Assembly: GCF_001682865.1 (NCBI RefSeq) | Contig: NZ_MAQX01000005.1 | Span: forward strand, 16,930-80,929 | Length of the DNA stretch: 64,000 nt | Direction: 5' to 3' | Source: Bacillus sp. FJAT-26390 | GTDB lineage: Bacteria > Bacillota > Bacilli > Paenibacillales > Paenibacillaceae | Shown here: positions 1 to 10,241 of the stretch, one piece after another | Numbering within the stretch: position 1 is the stretch's first letter | Layout: every line of letters begins with the position of its first letter | Notes under the pieces: generated by a model | Databases searched by the model: none | Told to the model about the DNA's origin: nothing | The model's input: only the letters and a program-made list of their open reading frames with translations | Position numbers and translations under genes: made by a program

Positions 1-642
1 CACTTCCGGACGGCATTCCGGGTGAACAACAAACTGTGCGTTCGGATATTTCGCTTTCATTTCTTCTACGTCTTTCACCGTTAGCATGTCATGCGTGTTG
101 CAGTAGCCTTCCCAGATAATCATTTTCTTATCGGTGTTCTGCTGCACATAGTGACCAAGGTTTTTGTCCGGTACCCAGATGACTTCGTCGCCCTCAACCG
201 AATTAACAACCTTAACCGCATTCGCCGACGTACAGCAAATGTCAGTCTCCGCTTTGATTTCCGCAGACGAGTTGATGTAAGTAACGACTTTTGCATTCGG
301 ATGCTGCGCTTTCAGCTTGCGCAAGCCATCTACGCTTACCATGTCTGCCATCGGGCAGCCGGCACGCTCATCAGGAATGATTACGGTCTTGTTCGGTGCC
401 AAAATCTTAGCGCTCTCACCCATAAAGTGAACGCCGCAGAATACGATTACATCGGCATCCGTTTGGGCAGCTTTCTGCGCAAGCAGGAAGGAGTCGCCGC
501 GGAAATCAGCTACCTCTTGAATTTCATCACGTTGATAATAATGGGCTAAAATGATAGCATTCCGTTCTTTCTTCAACTGTAACAACCGCTCACGCAGCTC
601 ACGGTTTTGCTCCGCCTTGCGTTCCAGTGCCAGTGCTTCCAC
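1..642 (-). CDS. nadA: Quinolinate synthase NadA (C-terminus cut off by the window edge)
   Basis: Makes quinolinate from iminoaspartate and dihydroxyacetone phosphate, the second step of de novo NAD synthesis, using a 4Fe-4S cluster. The first 214 codons are present. Visible family motifs are the [10 protein letters not shown] segment near the N-terminus, [14 protein letters not shown] with a likely cluster cysteine, [10 protein letters not shown], and WEGYCNTH with a second likely cluster cysteine. The start is GTG at 642: an AAGAGGAGAG ribosome site precedes it at good spacing and the protein then begins MEALALERK. The frame is still open at base 1, so the third cysteine lies outside. In relatives nadB and nadC usually follow, which would be off the left edge. 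Identity is certain; only completeness is lacking. Confidence 0.95.
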   Translation of the reverse strand, partial: MEALALERKAEQNRELRERLLQLKKERNAIILAHYYQRDEIQEVADFRGDSFLLAQKAAQTDADVIVFCGVHFMGESAKILAPNKTVIIPDERAGCPMADMVSVDGLRKLKAQHPNAKVVTYINSSAEIKAETDICCTSANAVKVVNSVEGDEVIWVPDKNLGHYVQQNTDKKMIIWEGYCNTHDMLTVKDVEEMKAKYPNAQFVVHPECRPEV

Positions 643-788
643 AGTAGATCCTCTCCTCTTATGAGGGATGGGGGATAATGCCCATTCCGTAATGCGGCAA
701 GCTGAACTTTGTGAATTGATGCACAAACTTAGAAAGTCGCTCGCCTATAGTTTAAACCAAAAGGGATAAATTCATTTGATTAAGATTT

Positions 789-817
789 AATTTACACGTG
801 GTAGATGCTACTGTCAA
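789..817 (-). promoter_or_regulatory. Likely sigma-A promoter of nadA
   Basis: On the minus strand TTGACA (812-817) is followed after 17 bases by TAAATT (789-794). This gives a leader of about 140 nt before the nadA GTG. No riboswitch was recognised in that leader. Assignment is from hexamers and position only. Confidence 0.55.
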
Positions 818-903
818 TGTATTAAAGGCCATTTTCGGGCAGCAATTTAAAATTAATTAATATAAGGGCTGTCTATGAGCAAAGTTCTACTTAAATAGCC
901 GTC

Positions 904-948
904 CAAAAATAAAAAAAGGGTCTCTATCCATAATTGGATAGAGACCCT
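904..948 (-). terminator. Rho-independent terminator of the nucleoside transporter operon
   Basis: A perfect 14-bp stem (917-930 with 935-948, loop TAAT) is followed on the minus strand by a long U run (904-917). It lies just past the stop of the permease gene ending at 971. Confidence 0.9.
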
Positions 949-970
949 AGCATCATTTTTAGATCGGCTG

Positions 971-1933
971 CTACCGTTTAGCAGGATCGTAAGGCTGGCC
1001 AAGTGCCGATGGCGCGTTCGAGCGTCCAACAGCCCCTGCCAATACAACGAGCGTCAAGACGTAAGGCAGCATGTAGAAGAACTCAACCGGAATTTGCTTC
1101 GAGAATTCAAACAGCTGCGCAAAACTTCTCAGCGCCTGTGCAAGGCCGAAGAACATGGCAGCGCCAACGACGCCAAGCGGATTCCATTTGCCGAATATCA
1201 GGGCTGCCAGCGCGATAAACCCTTGCCCCGAAATCGTATTATGGGCAAAGCTGCTCGTCGTAGTCAGCGTAATCGTCGCGCCGCCAAGACCCGCAAGCGC
1301 TCCGCTAAGCAATACGCCGATATAGCGATATTTTGTAACGCTGATGCCGACAGTGTCCGCAGAGCTTGGATGCTCGCCTACCGCGCGAAGGCGCAAGCCA
1401 AATGGCGTACGGAAAAGGACGAAGTAGCTGACAACGGCAAGAATAATGACGATATAGGTTGTCGGATAAGCTGTAAATATCGCTTTGCCAAGCAACGGTA
1501 TATCGGATAAGTAAGGTATTTTCCATTTATGAAATACGTTTGCAAGCTGCGGCGTTTGTCCTGAACCATCATACAAGCTTTTGGTTAGGTACAGCGACAA
1601 GCCGAGCGAGAAAATGTTAATCACGACACCCACAACCGTCTGATCGGCACGGAACGTTATCGTGGATACGGCATGCAGAAGCGAGACCAGAACGCCATAT
1701 ATGGCTGCCGCTACGAGACCGATCCAAGGCGAAGCATTTCCAAGGCCGGCTTGGATCGCATATTCGGTTGCAACCGCCGCAGCGAATGCACCGGATACCA
1801 TCAAGCCCTCTAGCCCTATGTTGACGACACCTGAGCGCTCGGAGTACATGCCTCCAAGTGCTGTAAAGATAAGAGCGGTGGAGAACACGAGTGTTGTATT
1901 AATAAGCTGCCCAATAACATCGACCACGTTCAT
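971..1933 (-). CDS. nupQ: Nucleoside ABC transporter permease (NupQ/YufQ type)
   Basis: Inner-membrane permease of a BMP-family nucleoside importer, equivalent to guanosine transporter subunit NupQ. The 320-residue protein is a chain of hydrophobic helices and contains the family hallmark LGGMYSERSGVVNIGLEG near residue 30 and a second conserved stretch around RAVGEHPSSADTVGI that contacts the ATPase. The start is placed at 1933, not ten codons earlier, because an AAGGAGG site sits just before it and the upstream permease stops one base away. It is the last gene of the operon and is followed by a strong terminator. The substrate is inferred from the family; purine nucleosides are most likely. 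Confidence 0.85.
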   Translation of the reverse strand: MNVVDVIGQLINTTLVFSTALIFTALGGMYSERSGVVNIGLEGLMVSGAFAAAVATEYAIQAGLGNASPWIGLVAAAIYGVLVSLLHAVSTITFRADQTVVGVVINIFSLGLSLYLTKSLYDGSGQTPQLANVFHKWKIPYLSDIPLLGKAIFTAYPTTYIVIILAVVSYFVLFRTPFGLRLRAVGEHPSSADTVGISVTKYRYIGVLLSGALAGLGGATITLTTTSSFAHNTISGQGFIALAALIFGKWNPLGVVGAAMFFGLAQALRSFAQLFEFSKQIPVEFFYMLPYVLTLVVLAGAVGRSNAPSALGQPYDPAKR

Positions 1934-1934
1934 T

Positions 1935-3017
1935 TTACACCGCCTCCTTCCGCTTGCTTGCACGTTTATTTAGAAAAGGCTTGAGGAACCACTTCACTAG
2001 TCCATGCGAAGCAACGAAGAAAATAACGGCGCCGATTACGATGCGCACAACCTCTGGAGGAACGCCTGCGCCAAAGCTCATACCAGCCGAGCCGTAGCTT
2101 AGACCTCCGAACAAAATGGCTCCAAGCAGAACGCCGATTGGCGTATTGCCGCCAAGCAATGCTACCGCAATGCCATCGAACCCGTATCCTGGCGAAGCGG
2201 CCATAACCGTCTGGTTGCCGAACACGCCCAAAATTTCAAACACGCCGCCAAGACCGGCAAATACGCCGCTTATAAACATGGATTTAACCATCGTTAATTT
2301 AACGTTCATGCCTGCATACAAAGCCGCATCGGGATTATGTCCAACCGCGCGCAGCTCATAACCCTGCTTCGTGCGCCAAAGCACGATGTAAAACACAACG
2401 ATGCAGATAAGCGCGATGATCGTACCCCAGTGCATGCGGGCGTTGTCCGTCAGTTTAATTAGCCAATCAATTTTCACCATCGCCGACTCATGAACAGCCA
2501 TCGATTTTTGTTGGCCTTTCTCCACTAGGAACTTCGCGATAATAAAGTTGGACAGGAACAAAGCGATCCAGTTCAACATAATCGACGAAATAACTTCATT
2601 GACGCCGCGTTTTGCTTTCAGGTATCCAGCAATTGCCGCCCAAAGTCCGCCAAATACAGCTCCTGTAATAATAGCGAGCGGAGCATGGATATACCAAGGC
2701 AAGTCGAGCAGCACGCCGATAATCGTCGCGCCCGTCATACCCATTACAAATTGTCCTTCAACCCCGATATTGAAGAGTCCGGTACGGAATGCAAATGAAA
2801 CCGCCAAACCGGTGAAGATCAAAGGCGTAATCGCCCGAACTGCTTCCCCCATGTTGTAAGGCGTGCTGAAGAGCTTGTCCAGCAATGAGCTGTAAGCCAG
2901 AATTGGATTGTAGCCTCCAGCCACCATTGCAATAGCGCCAATCAATAACCCGAGTATGATCGCTACACCGGGAATAAGGATAGATGTTTTATTAAATATT
3001 TTTTTCAACGTTTCCAT
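1935..3017 (-). CDS. nupP: Nucleoside ABC transporter permease (NupP/YufP type)
   Basis: Second permease of the BMP-type nucleoside importer, 360 residues. Conserved family segments include FRTGLFNIGVEGQFVMG near residue 80 and ELRAVGHNPDAALYAGM near residue 225, which resembles the EAA-like coupling loop of branched-chain and nucleoside permeases. The longer N-terminus compared with the partner permease is usual for this member. Its stop lies one base before the start of the partner, so translation is probably coupled, and it follows the ATPase gene after five bases. A GGGAGAGG site precedes the ATG. Confidence 0.85.
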   Translation of the reverse strand: METLKKIFNKTSILIPGVAIILGLLIGAIAMVAGGYNPILAYSSLLDKLFSTPYNMGEAVRAITPLIFTGLAVSFAFRTGLFNIGVEGQFVMGMTGATIIGVLLDLPWYIHAPLAIITGAVFGGLWAAIAGYLKAKRGVNEVISSIMLNWIALFLSNFIIAKFLVEKGQQKSMAVHESAMVKIDWLIKLTDNARMHWGTIIALICIVVFYIVLWRTKQGYELRAVGHNPDAALYAGMNVKLTMVKSMFISGVFAGLGGVFEILGVFGNQTVMAASPGYGFDGIAVALLGGNTPIGVLLGAILFGGLSYGSAGMSFGAGVPPEVVRIVIGAVIFFVASHGLVKWFLKPFLNKRASKRKEAV

Positions 3018-3022
3018 AGACG

Positions 3023-4567
3023 CTATCCTCTCCCCTCTGATGCAGCAACAGCCGACTTATTGCCAGCCATCATCAAACCAAGCTGTTGATCATCCCTATT
3101 CTCAGCATCAACCTCGCCCATTAGCTTGCCTTCGTACATAACTGCAATGCGATCGGATAAAGCGTAAAGCTCATCAAGCTCGAAGGATACGAGCAAAATC
3201 GCTTTCCCTTCATTACGGGCTTGCACAAGCCGCTTATGCACGTATTCAATCGCACCGATATCAAGTCCGCGCGTTGGCTGCACAGCAATAAGCAGATCAG
3301 GATCCTTATGCAGCTCGCGAGCGATAATCGCTTTTTGCTGGTTGCCTCCCGAGAGAGCGCGCGCATGCGTATGAATGCCCGACGAGCGTACATCAAACTC
3401 GTTTACGAGCTTGTCCGCCAGCTTGTCCATCGCATCGTAATCAATAAACATCGAGCGGCCAAACTCCGGCTCAAAATAAGTATTCAAAATCATATTTTCG
3501 CTTACGGAGAAATCAAGCACCAAGCCATGCTTATGCCGATCCTCTGGAATGTGGCCTACGCCGGCAACCGATATTTGGCGCGGTGAAAGGTTCGTCATAT
3601 CCCGTCCATTCAGCTTCACGCTGCCGCCATCAAGTTTGCGCATTCCTGTAATCGCATAGATAAGCTCGCTTTGGCCGTTGCCGTCAACGCCGGCTATTCC
3701 GACGATTTCCCCGGCACGGATAGTAAAGCTAGTGCCGTTCAAAGCATTTTTGCCATGCTCGCCTTTCATTTGCAGATCCTCAACCGAGAGGACGACCTTG
3801 CCAGGCTCGTTTTTCGTCTTCTTGACCTCGAAGGATACGTCCCTGCCAACCATAAGCTCAGCAAGCTGCTGCTCGTTTGTCTCATCCGTGCTTACGGTTC
3901 TAATAACCTTGCCTCGTCTAATGACCGTTACGGAGTCGGCGAGCGCCATAACCTCTTTTAATTTATGCGTAATGATAATAATGGACTTGCCTTCCGCAGC
4001 AAGATTACGAATAATCTCAATCAGTTCTTCGATTTCCTGTACAGTTAGAACGGCAGTCGGCTCGTCGAAAATAACGATTTCCGCGCCCCGATACAACGTT
4101 TTCAGAATTTCGACCCGCTGCTGTGTTCCTACCGTAATATCTTTAATCCGCGCCTGAGGATCTACTTTCAGACCATAACGTTCAGAAATAGCCCGAACCT
4201 TCTCATTTGCAAGCTTATAATCGATTTTCATACCTTTGACAGGTTCATTGCCAAGCACAATATTTTCTGCAACCGTAAAAGGCTGTACCAGCTTGAAATG
4301 CTGATGCACCATGCCGATGCCTAAATCAATAGCCTTCGACGCGCCTTCAATAACCGTCTGATTGCCATTAATCCATATTTCACCCTCATCCGGCTGATAT
4401 AGTCCGAATAAAATGTTCATTAGCGTCGACTTGCCTGCGCCATTCTCACCCAAAAGCGCATGGATTTCGCCTTTTTTCAATTCAAAATTTATGGAATCAT
4501 TTGCAACGAGCCCAGGGAAGCGCTTTGTAATACCTTTTAACTGTACTGCTGGCAAACTCCGGTCCAT
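3023..4567 (-). CDS. nupO: Nucleoside ABC transporter ATP-binding protein, double ABC (NupO/YufO type)
   Basis: Cytoplasmic ATPase with two ABC domains fused in one chain (514 residues), as in NupO and sugar transporters of the RbsA type. The first domain has Walker A GENGAGKS, signature VGTQQRVEI and Walker B IVIFDEPTAV. The second has a degenerate Walker A (GVDGNGQSE), signature LSGGNQQK and a Walker B-like LLIAVQPTRG, so only the first site should hydrolyse ATP normally. The ATG at 4567 is preferred over two ATGs just upstream, because those sit on or against the GGGGA ribosome site. The gene is downstream of the lipoprotein gene with a hairpin between them. Confidence 0.87.
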   Translation of the reverse strand: MDRSLPAVQLKGITKRFPGLVANDSINFELKKGEIHALLGENGAGKSTLMNILFGLYQPDEGEIWINGNQTVIEGASKAIDLGIGMVHQHFKLVQPFTVAENIVLGNEPVKGMKIDYKLANEKVRAISERYGLKVDPQARIKDITVGTQQRVEILKTLYRGAEIVIFDEPTAVLTVQEIEELIEIIRNLAAEGKSIIIITHKLKEVMALADSVTVIRRGKVIRTVSTDETNEQQLAELMVGRDVSFEVKKTKNEPGKVVLSVEDLQMKGEHGKNALNGTSFTIRAGEIVGIAGVDGNGQSELIYAITGMRKLDGGSVKLNGRDMTNLSPRQISVAGVGHIPEDRHKHGLVLDFSVSENMILNTYFEPEFGRSMFIDYDAMDKLADKLVNEFDVRSSGIHTHARALSGGNQQKAIIARELHKDPDLLIAVQPTRGLDIGAIEYVHKRLVQARNEGKAILLVSFELDELYALSDRIAVMYEGKLMGEVDAENRDDQQLGLMMAGNKSAVAASEGRG

Positions 4568-4610
4568 TCTCATCATCTCCCCGGTTTTCTAACGCTGTCT
4601 TTCCAACATA

Positions 4611-4643
4611 AAAAAAGAACAAAGACCGGCCGAAGCCGGTCTT
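4611..4643 (-). terminator. Intercistronic terminator-like hairpin between nupN and nupO
   Basis: A 9-bp GC-rich stem (4622-4630 with 4635-4643) closed by a UUCG tetraloop on the transcript, followed by a U-rich tail (4611-4617). It lies between the lipoprotein gene and the ATPase gene. It probably reduces read-through so that more binding protein than ATPase is made, and no separate strong promoter was seen after it. Confidence 0.75.
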
Positions 4644-4698
4644 GTCTGATACATCGACAAACGATCCTCAATCAAAGGATACCTTTGGATAAAGGAAA

Positions 4699-5751
4699 CT
4701 ATTCAGTCGGTACCTTAATGTCGCCGCTAACGATTTTCGCTTTATATTCATCTACTTTTGCAAGCACATCAGCAGGAATGTTCTTGCTAGTTGCCGGCAA
4801 GCCTACTGCATCGTCTTTCAAACCAAGCTCTTGCGTCGTACCGCCAGCAAAGTTACCTGCAATCAGGTCTTTAGAAATTTTGTGAACCGCTGCATCTACG
4901 CCCTTCATCATGGAAGTAAGCGTGATTTCATCGCCGAACTCAAGCGATTGGTCTTTATCTACGCCGATAACCCAAATGTCGTCGCCGCCATCTTTACGAG
5001 CTTTTGCTTCGTTAAACACGCCGTTACCAGTAGCGCCAGCAGCGTGGAAAATAATATCGATACCAGCATCATACATCGTTGCTGCAGACAATTTACCAAG
5101 GTCAGGCTTACCGAAGTCGCCTGTGTAGTCAACTTTTACAGTCGCATCTGGTTTAACCGCAGCTACACCCGCTTTGAAGCCTGCTTCAAAACGTTTGATA
5201 ACCGGAATTTCCATACCGCCTACAAAGCCTACTTTGTTTGTTTTGGTCATAAGACCCGCAACAACGCCCACAAGGAAAGATCCTTCATGCTCAGCAAAAG
5301 TGATCGAAGCAACGTTTGGAGCTTCGATTACGCTGTCAATTACAGCTAGCTTTGCATCAGGGTTTTCTTTTGCCACTTTGCTAAGTGCATCGTTGAACAA
5401 GAAACCGATACCCCAAGTGAGGCTGTAGCCTTCTTTAACGAAGCTGTTCAGGTTCGGCTCCATGTCTGCTTCGCCTTTACTTTCCAAGAACTTCGTTTCA
5501 GCGCCTGTCTCAGCTGTTACTTTTTGAAGAGCTTCCCATGCGCTTTGGTTAAAGGATTTGTCATGTACGCCACCTACGTCAGTAACCATACCGATTTTAA
5601 AATCTTTACCAGTTCCATCAGACTCAACTTTGGCACCCTCATTTGTGTTTGTGCCTGTTCCGCCCTCATTGTTTTTCTTCGCTCCGCAAGCTGACAACAC
5701 TAGTGTCAACGCGATCATCATAACGAGCATAAAGCTAAATGTTTTTTTCAT
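4699..5751 (-). CDS. nupN: BMP-family nucleoside-binding lipoprotein (NupN/Med type)
   Basis: Surface substrate-binding lipoprotein that delivers nucleosides to the NupOPQ complex. The 350-residue protein starts with a type II signal peptide ending in the lipobox LSAC (cysteine near residue 21), followed by an asparagine/glycine linker. The BMP fold is recognised from FKIGMVTDVGGVHDKSFNQSA, the segment GFVGGMEIPVIKRFEAGF near residue 180, and DIIFHAAGATGNGVF near residue 235. It is first in the operon with its own promoter. A purine nucleoside ligand is inferred from the family, not shown by this sequence. Confidence 0.87.
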   Translation of the reverse strand: MKKTFSFMLVMMIALTLVLSACGAKKNNEGGTGTNTNEGAKVESDGTGKDFKIGMVTDVGGVHDKSFNQSAWEALQKVTAETGAETKFLESKGEADMEPNLNSFVKEGYSLTWGIGFLFNDALSKVAKENPDAKLAVIDSVIEAPNVASITFAEHEGSFLVGVVAGLMTKTNKVGFVGGMEIPVIKRFEAGFKAGVAAVKPDATVKVDYTGDFGKPDLGKLSAATMYDAGIDIIFHAAGATGNGVFNEAKARKDGGDDIWVIGVDKDQSLEFGDEITLTSMMKGVDAAVHKISKDLIAGNFAGGTTQELGLKDDAVGLPATSKNIPADVLAKVDEYKAKIVSGDIKVPTE

Positions 5752-5839
5752 GCGTGTTCTCTCCCTTGCTCAAATTTAGGTGAAGCAGTGCAACCCCGAT
5801 TACTTTCTTATTCTTGCTGTTCCTGGCCGCTATTATTTC

Positions 5840-5867
5840 ATTATAGTTACAAAAAATTATACGTCAA
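5840..5867 (-). promoter_or_regulatory. Sigma-A promoter of the nup operon
   Basis: On the minus strand TTGACG (5862-5867), 16 bases, then a perfect TATAAT (5840-5845). The leader would be about 80 nt and shows no purine riboswitch. A GGGAGAG ribosome site precedes the lipoprotein ATG. Confidence 0.7.
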
Positions 5868-6028
5868 TGAATTAGTGTTAGGTTTGCTGACATAAAATCA
5901 TTGACCGCGCTTCCGTGTAACATATATGTAATATATTGGCCGAAAAAGATAAACCTTTATGTTAGCATCTCTGTTTTGCGCTAAAGGTTTATAACCGTAT
6001 TATAGGCTAAATCCGAACATTAATAAAG

Positions 6029-6075
6029 AAAAAAATAGTCGTCCCGCCACTTGTTGCAAGTAGCAGAACGACTAT
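6029..6075 (-). terminator. Terminator of ftsH
   Basis: An outer stem ATAGTCGT/ACGACTAT (6035-6042 with 6068-6075) and an inner stem ACTTG/CAAGT, followed on the minus strand by a U run (6029-6035). It sits directly after the ftsH stop. Confidence 0.8.
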
Positions 6076-6097
6076 ACCAGCCATCAATAACAAAAAT

Positions 6098-8098
6098 CTA
6101 CTCGTTCTTATCCGGATCTTCTGGGTTGTCTCGCTTCTCTAGGACAGGACCTTTAATCTCATCCTGCTCACGTGTCTGAATGCGGACCTTCACATCGCCA
6201 ACTGTCTCAACGATCGGTTCAACAGTCGATTCAGTTGTTGTTGCAGCTCCATCAGAAGACGGGCCGCCCTCCAAAGTACCTGTCTCAACCAAACGTTTAA
6301 TTTGCTCGAGTTCAAGCGTTTCTTCGCTAAGCAGCGTTTGAGCAATCAAATGCATTTCCTTGCTCTTCTCTGACAATAGCTTCTTCGCACGGTCGTAACA
6401 ACCCGTAATGATGGATTGCATTTCTTGGTCAATCTCGTAAGCAATCGCATCGGAGTAGTTCTGTTCGTGACCGATATCACGGCCCAGGAATACTTGCCCT
6501 TGCGAGCTGCCGAACTGCATTGGTCCAAGCTTATCGCTCATACCGTATTCCATGATCATCGCACGCACGATACTAGTCGCTTGTTTAAAGTCACTGTATG
6601 CGCCTGTTCCGATTTCTCCAATAAACAGCTCTTCCGCCACGCGGCCTGCAAGCAAACCGGTAATTTTATCAAGAAGCTCTTGCTTCGTTACAAGCATACG
6701 GTCTTCCTTCGGCAGCATAATGACGTATCCGCCAGCGCGGCCGCGAGGAATAATGGTAACTTTATGAACCATATCTGCATGCTCCAAGAAGAAGCCTGCA
6801 ATGGTATGTCCTGCCTCATGGTAAGCAACGATACGTTTCTCACGGTCACTGACAACACGGCTCTTCTTCTCCGTACCGACGATAATCCGATCGATCGCAT
6901 CATCAACCTCGACCATAGCGATATCCTTTTTGTTGCGACGGGCAGCAAGAAGCGCTGCTTCATTAAGCAAGTTTTCTAGGTCGGCACCGCTGAAGCCAGT
7001 CGTGCGCTTCGCGATAACTTCAAGCTTAACGTCCTTCGCAAGCGGCTTGTTGCGCGCATGCACTTTAAGCACCGCTTCACGGCCTTTAACGTCTGGACGA
7101 TCAACCGTGATTTGACGGTCAAAACGGCCTGGGCGTAGAAGTGCCGGATCGAGAATATCAGGACGGTTCGTTGCAGCAATGATAATAATGCCTTCGTTAG
7201 CGCCAAAACCATCCATCTCAACGAGCAATTGGTTGAGCGTTTGCTCACGCTCATCATGACCGCCGCCAAGACCTGCGCCACGCTGACGACCTACTGCATC
7301 AATCTCATCGATAAAGATGATACATGGAGCGTTTTTCTTCGCATTCTCGAACAAGTCACGCACACGGGATGCGCCGACACCGACGAACATCTCCACGAAA
7401 TCGGAACCGGAAATACTGAAGAACGGTACACCTGCTTCCCCTGCTACTGCGCGGGCAAGCAAGGTTTTACCTGTACCTGGAGGACCGACCAGCAAGACAC
7501 CTTTCGGTATGCGAGCCCCAACCAGATTAAATTTGCGCGGATCTTTCAAGAAGTCTACAACCTCAACGAGCTCTTGCTTCTCCTCGTCTGCACCAGCGAC
7601 ATCTTCAAATGTAATCCGCTTCTTCTCATTATCATAAAGCCGCGCTTTGCTCTTGCCAAAGTTCATCACTTTGCCGCCGCCGCCCTGAGCTTGATTCATT
7701 AAGAAGAAGAACAGGACAAAGATAATGACAAACGGAATAATGGAAGTGAGGAATGTTAGCCAAATGCTTGGCTGATCCATTTCCTTGCTTTCAAGCTGAA
7801 ACCCGAACTGCTCCTGCCATGCGAGGATCTTCTCCTCCGCTTTGACGCTGACCCTAGATACAAATTGGTCGCTTTCCGCGCCTGCAGGCTTTGTATTATA
7901 TTTACCAGAAACAAAATAAGTTTGATTCTCATACTTAACACTCAGCTCTTTAACATTGCCTGATTCAACTGCAGCGCGAAGCTCGTCATATCGCAATCCA
8001 ACTGTCGTGTCATTTTGGCTGCTGATAAATTGAAAAATCCCAACGGTCACCAAAAAGATAATTAAATAAAAACCAGTATTACGGATGATCCGATTCAT
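6098..8098 (-). CDS. ftsH: ATP-dependent zinc metalloprotease FtsH
   Basis: Membrane-anchored AAA+ protease that degrades misfolded membrane proteins and short-lived regulators. The 666-residue protein has two membrane helices (about residues 9-26 and 114-134) around an extracytoplasmic domain, Walker A GPPGTGKT at 205-212, Walker [12 protein letters not shown], the second region of homology around [19 protein letters not shown], and the zinc motif HEAGH at 427-431. The tail is long, charged and poorly conserved, as is common. The ATG at 8098 is chosen over an in-frame TTG at 8104, which falls too close to the AGGAGG site. It follows tilS and hpt, as in Bacillus. Confidence 0.97.
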   Translation of the reverse strand: MNRIIRNTGFYLIIFLVTVGIFQFISSQNDTTVGLRYDELRAAVESGNVKELSVKYENQTYFVSGKYNTKPAGAESDQFVSRVSVKAEEKILAWQEQFGFQLESKEMDQPSIWLTFLTSIIPFVIIFVLFFFLMNQAQGGGGKVMNFGKSKARLYDNEKKRITFEDVAGADEEKQELVEVVDFLKDPRKFNLVGARIPKGVLLVGPPGTGKTLLARAVAGEAGVPFFSISGSDFVEMFVGVGASRVRDLFENAKKNAPCIIFIDEIDAVGRQRGAGLGGGHDEREQTLNQLLVEMDGFGANEGIIIIAATNRPDILDPALLRPGRFDRQITVDRPDVKGREAVLKVHARNKPLAKDVKLEVIAKRTTGFSGADLENLLNEAALLAARRNKKDIAMVEVDDAIDRIIVGTEKKSRVVSDREKRIVAYHEAGHTIAGFFLEHADMVHKVTIIPRGRAGGYVIMLPKEDRMLVTKQELLDKITGLLAGRVAEELFIGEIGTGAYSDFKQATSIVRAMIMEYGMSDKLGPMQFGSSQGQVFLGRDIGHEQNYSDAIAYEIDQEMQSIITGCYDRAKKLLSEKSKEMHLIAQTLLSEETLELEQIKRLVETGTLEGGPSSDGAATTTESTVEPIVETVGDVKVRIQTREQDEIKGPVLEKRDNPEDPDKNE

Positions 8099-8196
8099 CC
8101 CCAACCTCCTCTCAGACGCTTAAAATATTTTACCATAGCATGACTTTCCATAACAATAGAGGTGTACGGAGAAGGGCATGTACGGGTGAATCGCTA

Positions 8197-8736
8197 TTAT
8201 TTCTCATAGACCTGCGGCTTCAAAATGCCAATGTAAGGGAGATTGCGATATTTCTCTGCAAAATCCAGTCCATAACCGACAACAAACTCGTCCGGCAGCG
8301 TAAAGCCTTTGTAATCCGCTTCCAAGTCCACTGTACGGCGAGCCGGCTTATCGAACAATGTAACGACGGTGACCGACTTCGCATTACGGCGCTCAAGAAC
8401 ATCGATTAAATAGCTGAGCGTTAGCCCGCTGTCGATGATGTCCTCAACGATCAGAACATCGCGGCCTTCGACTGATACATCAAGGTCTTTAATAATTTTG
8501 ACAACGCCAGATGATTTAGTCGATTGCCCATAGCTAGACACGGCCATGAAATCAATTTCAAGCGGCACTGTCATTTCCTTAACCAAATCCGCCATAAAAA
8601 TAAATGCGCCCTTAAGAACGCAAATAACGAGCGGATTGCGTCCGCTAAAATCTTTGCTTAGTGTTTCACCAAGCTCTTTAACCTTGTCACCAATTTGCTG
8701 CTGGTCATACAATACTTCTTGAATATCGTTCTGCAA
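8197..8736 (-). CDS. hpt: Hypoxanthine phosphoribosyltransferase
   Basis: Salvages hypoxanthine (and guanine) to IMP/GMP with PRPP. The 179-residue protein carries the PRPP-binding loop [17 protein letters not shown], the substrate-proximal FMAVSSYG segment and the C-terminal [22 protein letters not shown]. It starts with TTG, preceded by an AGGGGG site. It lies between tilS and ftsH in the order known from B. subtilis, where TilS and HprT interact and control ftsH. Salvage fits with the nearby nucleoside importer. Confidence 0.95.
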   Translation of the reverse strand: MQNDIQEVLYDQQQIGDKVKELGETLSKDFSGRNPLVICVLKGAFIFMADLVKEMTVPLEIDFMAVSSYGQSTKSSGVVKIIKDLDVSVEGRDVLIVEDIIDSGLTLSYLIDVLERRNAKSVTVVTLFDKPARRTVDLEADYKGFTLPDEFVVGYGLDFAEKYRNLPYIGILKPQVYEK

Positions 8737-8787
8737 AGTAGAAATCCCCCTACGCCTTAACTATGTTTATGAGTGTACCAGTGCTTC

Positions 8788-10200
8788 TTATTCGTTGCCA
8801 GCCCTTATGAAAAGCACACCTTGCGTGCGCGTCTCCGTCAGTGCGTGGCTAGATCTGCGAATGCCCGGAATCCAGAGCAATTTCCCCGCTGCATCGAACA
8901 GCAATGGATACGACTCCCGCTTCAGCGGAGCAATTTTCTCGTCAACGAACATATCTTGCACTTTTTTCGAACCATTTAATCCTAAAACCTGAATTCTGTC
9001 GCCCGGTCGCCTATTTCGAACGACGAGCGGAAACAATAACTCTGAAACATCGAAGCAAGCTTCATAACGTGAAGCTGGCTTACGGCTATCTTCTGCAGAT
9101 GCATGGAAAAAGTCAAATGTCCATCCGCACGGGTCGACTTTCAAGCTGGCTGTGTCCCTTCCAACCTCATACGAATAGTCGCTCGCTTCGTCTGACGAAT
9201 GCTGCGGAACTTGAAGCCATCGCATCATATCGTACTCACGAGCGCAGCGAATACCGGCACCGGCATCGATCCGCCAGGTTGCTGGGGCATGAGCGGAAGC
9301 AGCAAGCCGCATCGTCTCAATCTGCTCGAAGGATATCTTTTCCGTTTCTTTAGAAAGATAACTTAATATTAGTTTAATCAATCTCCTTTGTAAAGCGACG
9401 TGGAGACCATGCAAATCGTTGCAGCCAATCGCGCATTCATTGGGGGATAACGTAACGAGCTGCGCGAATAACGCTTCGGTTTGTTTCTCCATCCACTCGT
9501 CTTCCGCCCCTGCTACTTCAGCAAGCCGCTGAAGCGATTGGGATAGCTGCGGATTGTGCCGAGATAAATACGGTAAAATATCTAGCCGAATAATATTTCG
9601 GAAATAATGGCGTTCCTTGTTGCTGCTATCCGTGCAGTACGGGATTTGATGCTGTTCGCAGTAACGCAGAAGGTCTGACTTCTTCATACGAAGCAGCGGT
9701 CTGATAAGTTCCACGTTTTTTTCTCGCCTTTTGCTAAGGATTCCAGCGAGCCCGGTTAAGCCTGTCCCCCGAATGACCCGCATAAGCACGGTCTCCGCTT
9801 GATCATCTGCATGATGGGCTAGCGCAATTCGAGTGGCTCCGTAACGCGCAGCGATCTCGTGCAGAAATGAATATCGTTTCTCGCGCGAGGCCGCCTGTCC
9901 ATTCATACGCGTTTCTTCTATATAAGAAGGCATGTCGAAAGTGACAGTTTCGCAAACAATGCCTAGCTTCTCCGCGAATGCCTGAACGACCATCAGCTCA
10001 TGTGCCGACTCCTGAACGCGAAAGCCGTGATTCACATGAGCTGCAATGATCGTTAAGTCGCTTTCTTTCGCAGAAGCAGCCAGCATGTGGAGCAGCGCCA
10101 TGGAATCCGGACCGCCGGAAACCGCCACTACGATGCAATCGCCCGTTGACCACAGCCCTCGCTCCGCCGCTGCTTTTTCAAGTTCGTTACGCAGATTCAT
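8788..10200 (-). CDS. tilS: tRNA(Ile)-lysidine synthase TilS
   Basis: Converts C34 of tRNA-Ile(CAU) to lysidine so it decodes AUA instead of AUG. The 470-residue protein has the ATP PP-loop VAVSGGPDSMALLHML near residue 25, the LAHHADDQAETVLMRVIRGTGLTGL block near residue 130 and a C-terminal domain with FPLVVRNRRPGDRI. The ATG at 10200 is used because a GAGGG site precedes it and the length then equals the family norm; the 40 codons further upstream are not conserved-looking. It sits 41 bases after the stop of the kinase gene. Confidence 0.95.
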   Translation of the reverse strand: MNLRNELEKAAAERGLWSTGDCIVVAVSGGPDSMALLHMLAASAKESDLTIIAAHVNHGFRVQESAHELMVVQAFAEKLGIVCETVTFDMPSYIEETRMNGQAASREKRYSFLHEIAARYGATRIALAHHADDQAETVLMRVIRGTGLTGLAGILSKRREKNVELIRPLLRMKKSDLLRYCEQHQIPYCTDSSNKERHYFRNIIRLDILPYLSRHNPQLSQSLQRLAEVAGAEDEWMEKQTEALFAQLVTLSPNECAIGCNDLHGLHVALQRRLIKLILSYLSKETEKISFEQIETMRLAASAHAPATWRIDAGAGIRCAREYDMMRWLQVPQHSSDEASDYSYEVGRDTASLKVDPCGWTFDFFHASAEDSRKPASRYEACFDVSELLFPLVVRNRRPGDRIQVLGLNGSKKVQDMFVDEKIAPLKRESYPLLFDAAGKLLWIPGIRRSSHALTETRTQGVLFIRAGNE

Positions 10201-10241
10201 ATGTAGTTCCCTCACCTTCACTCCCCTGCTCCTGGCTGATC

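Noticed and set aside
5752..5839. Purine riboswitch in the nup leader
   Set aside because: The leader is only about 80 nt and lacks the conserved purine aptamer core.
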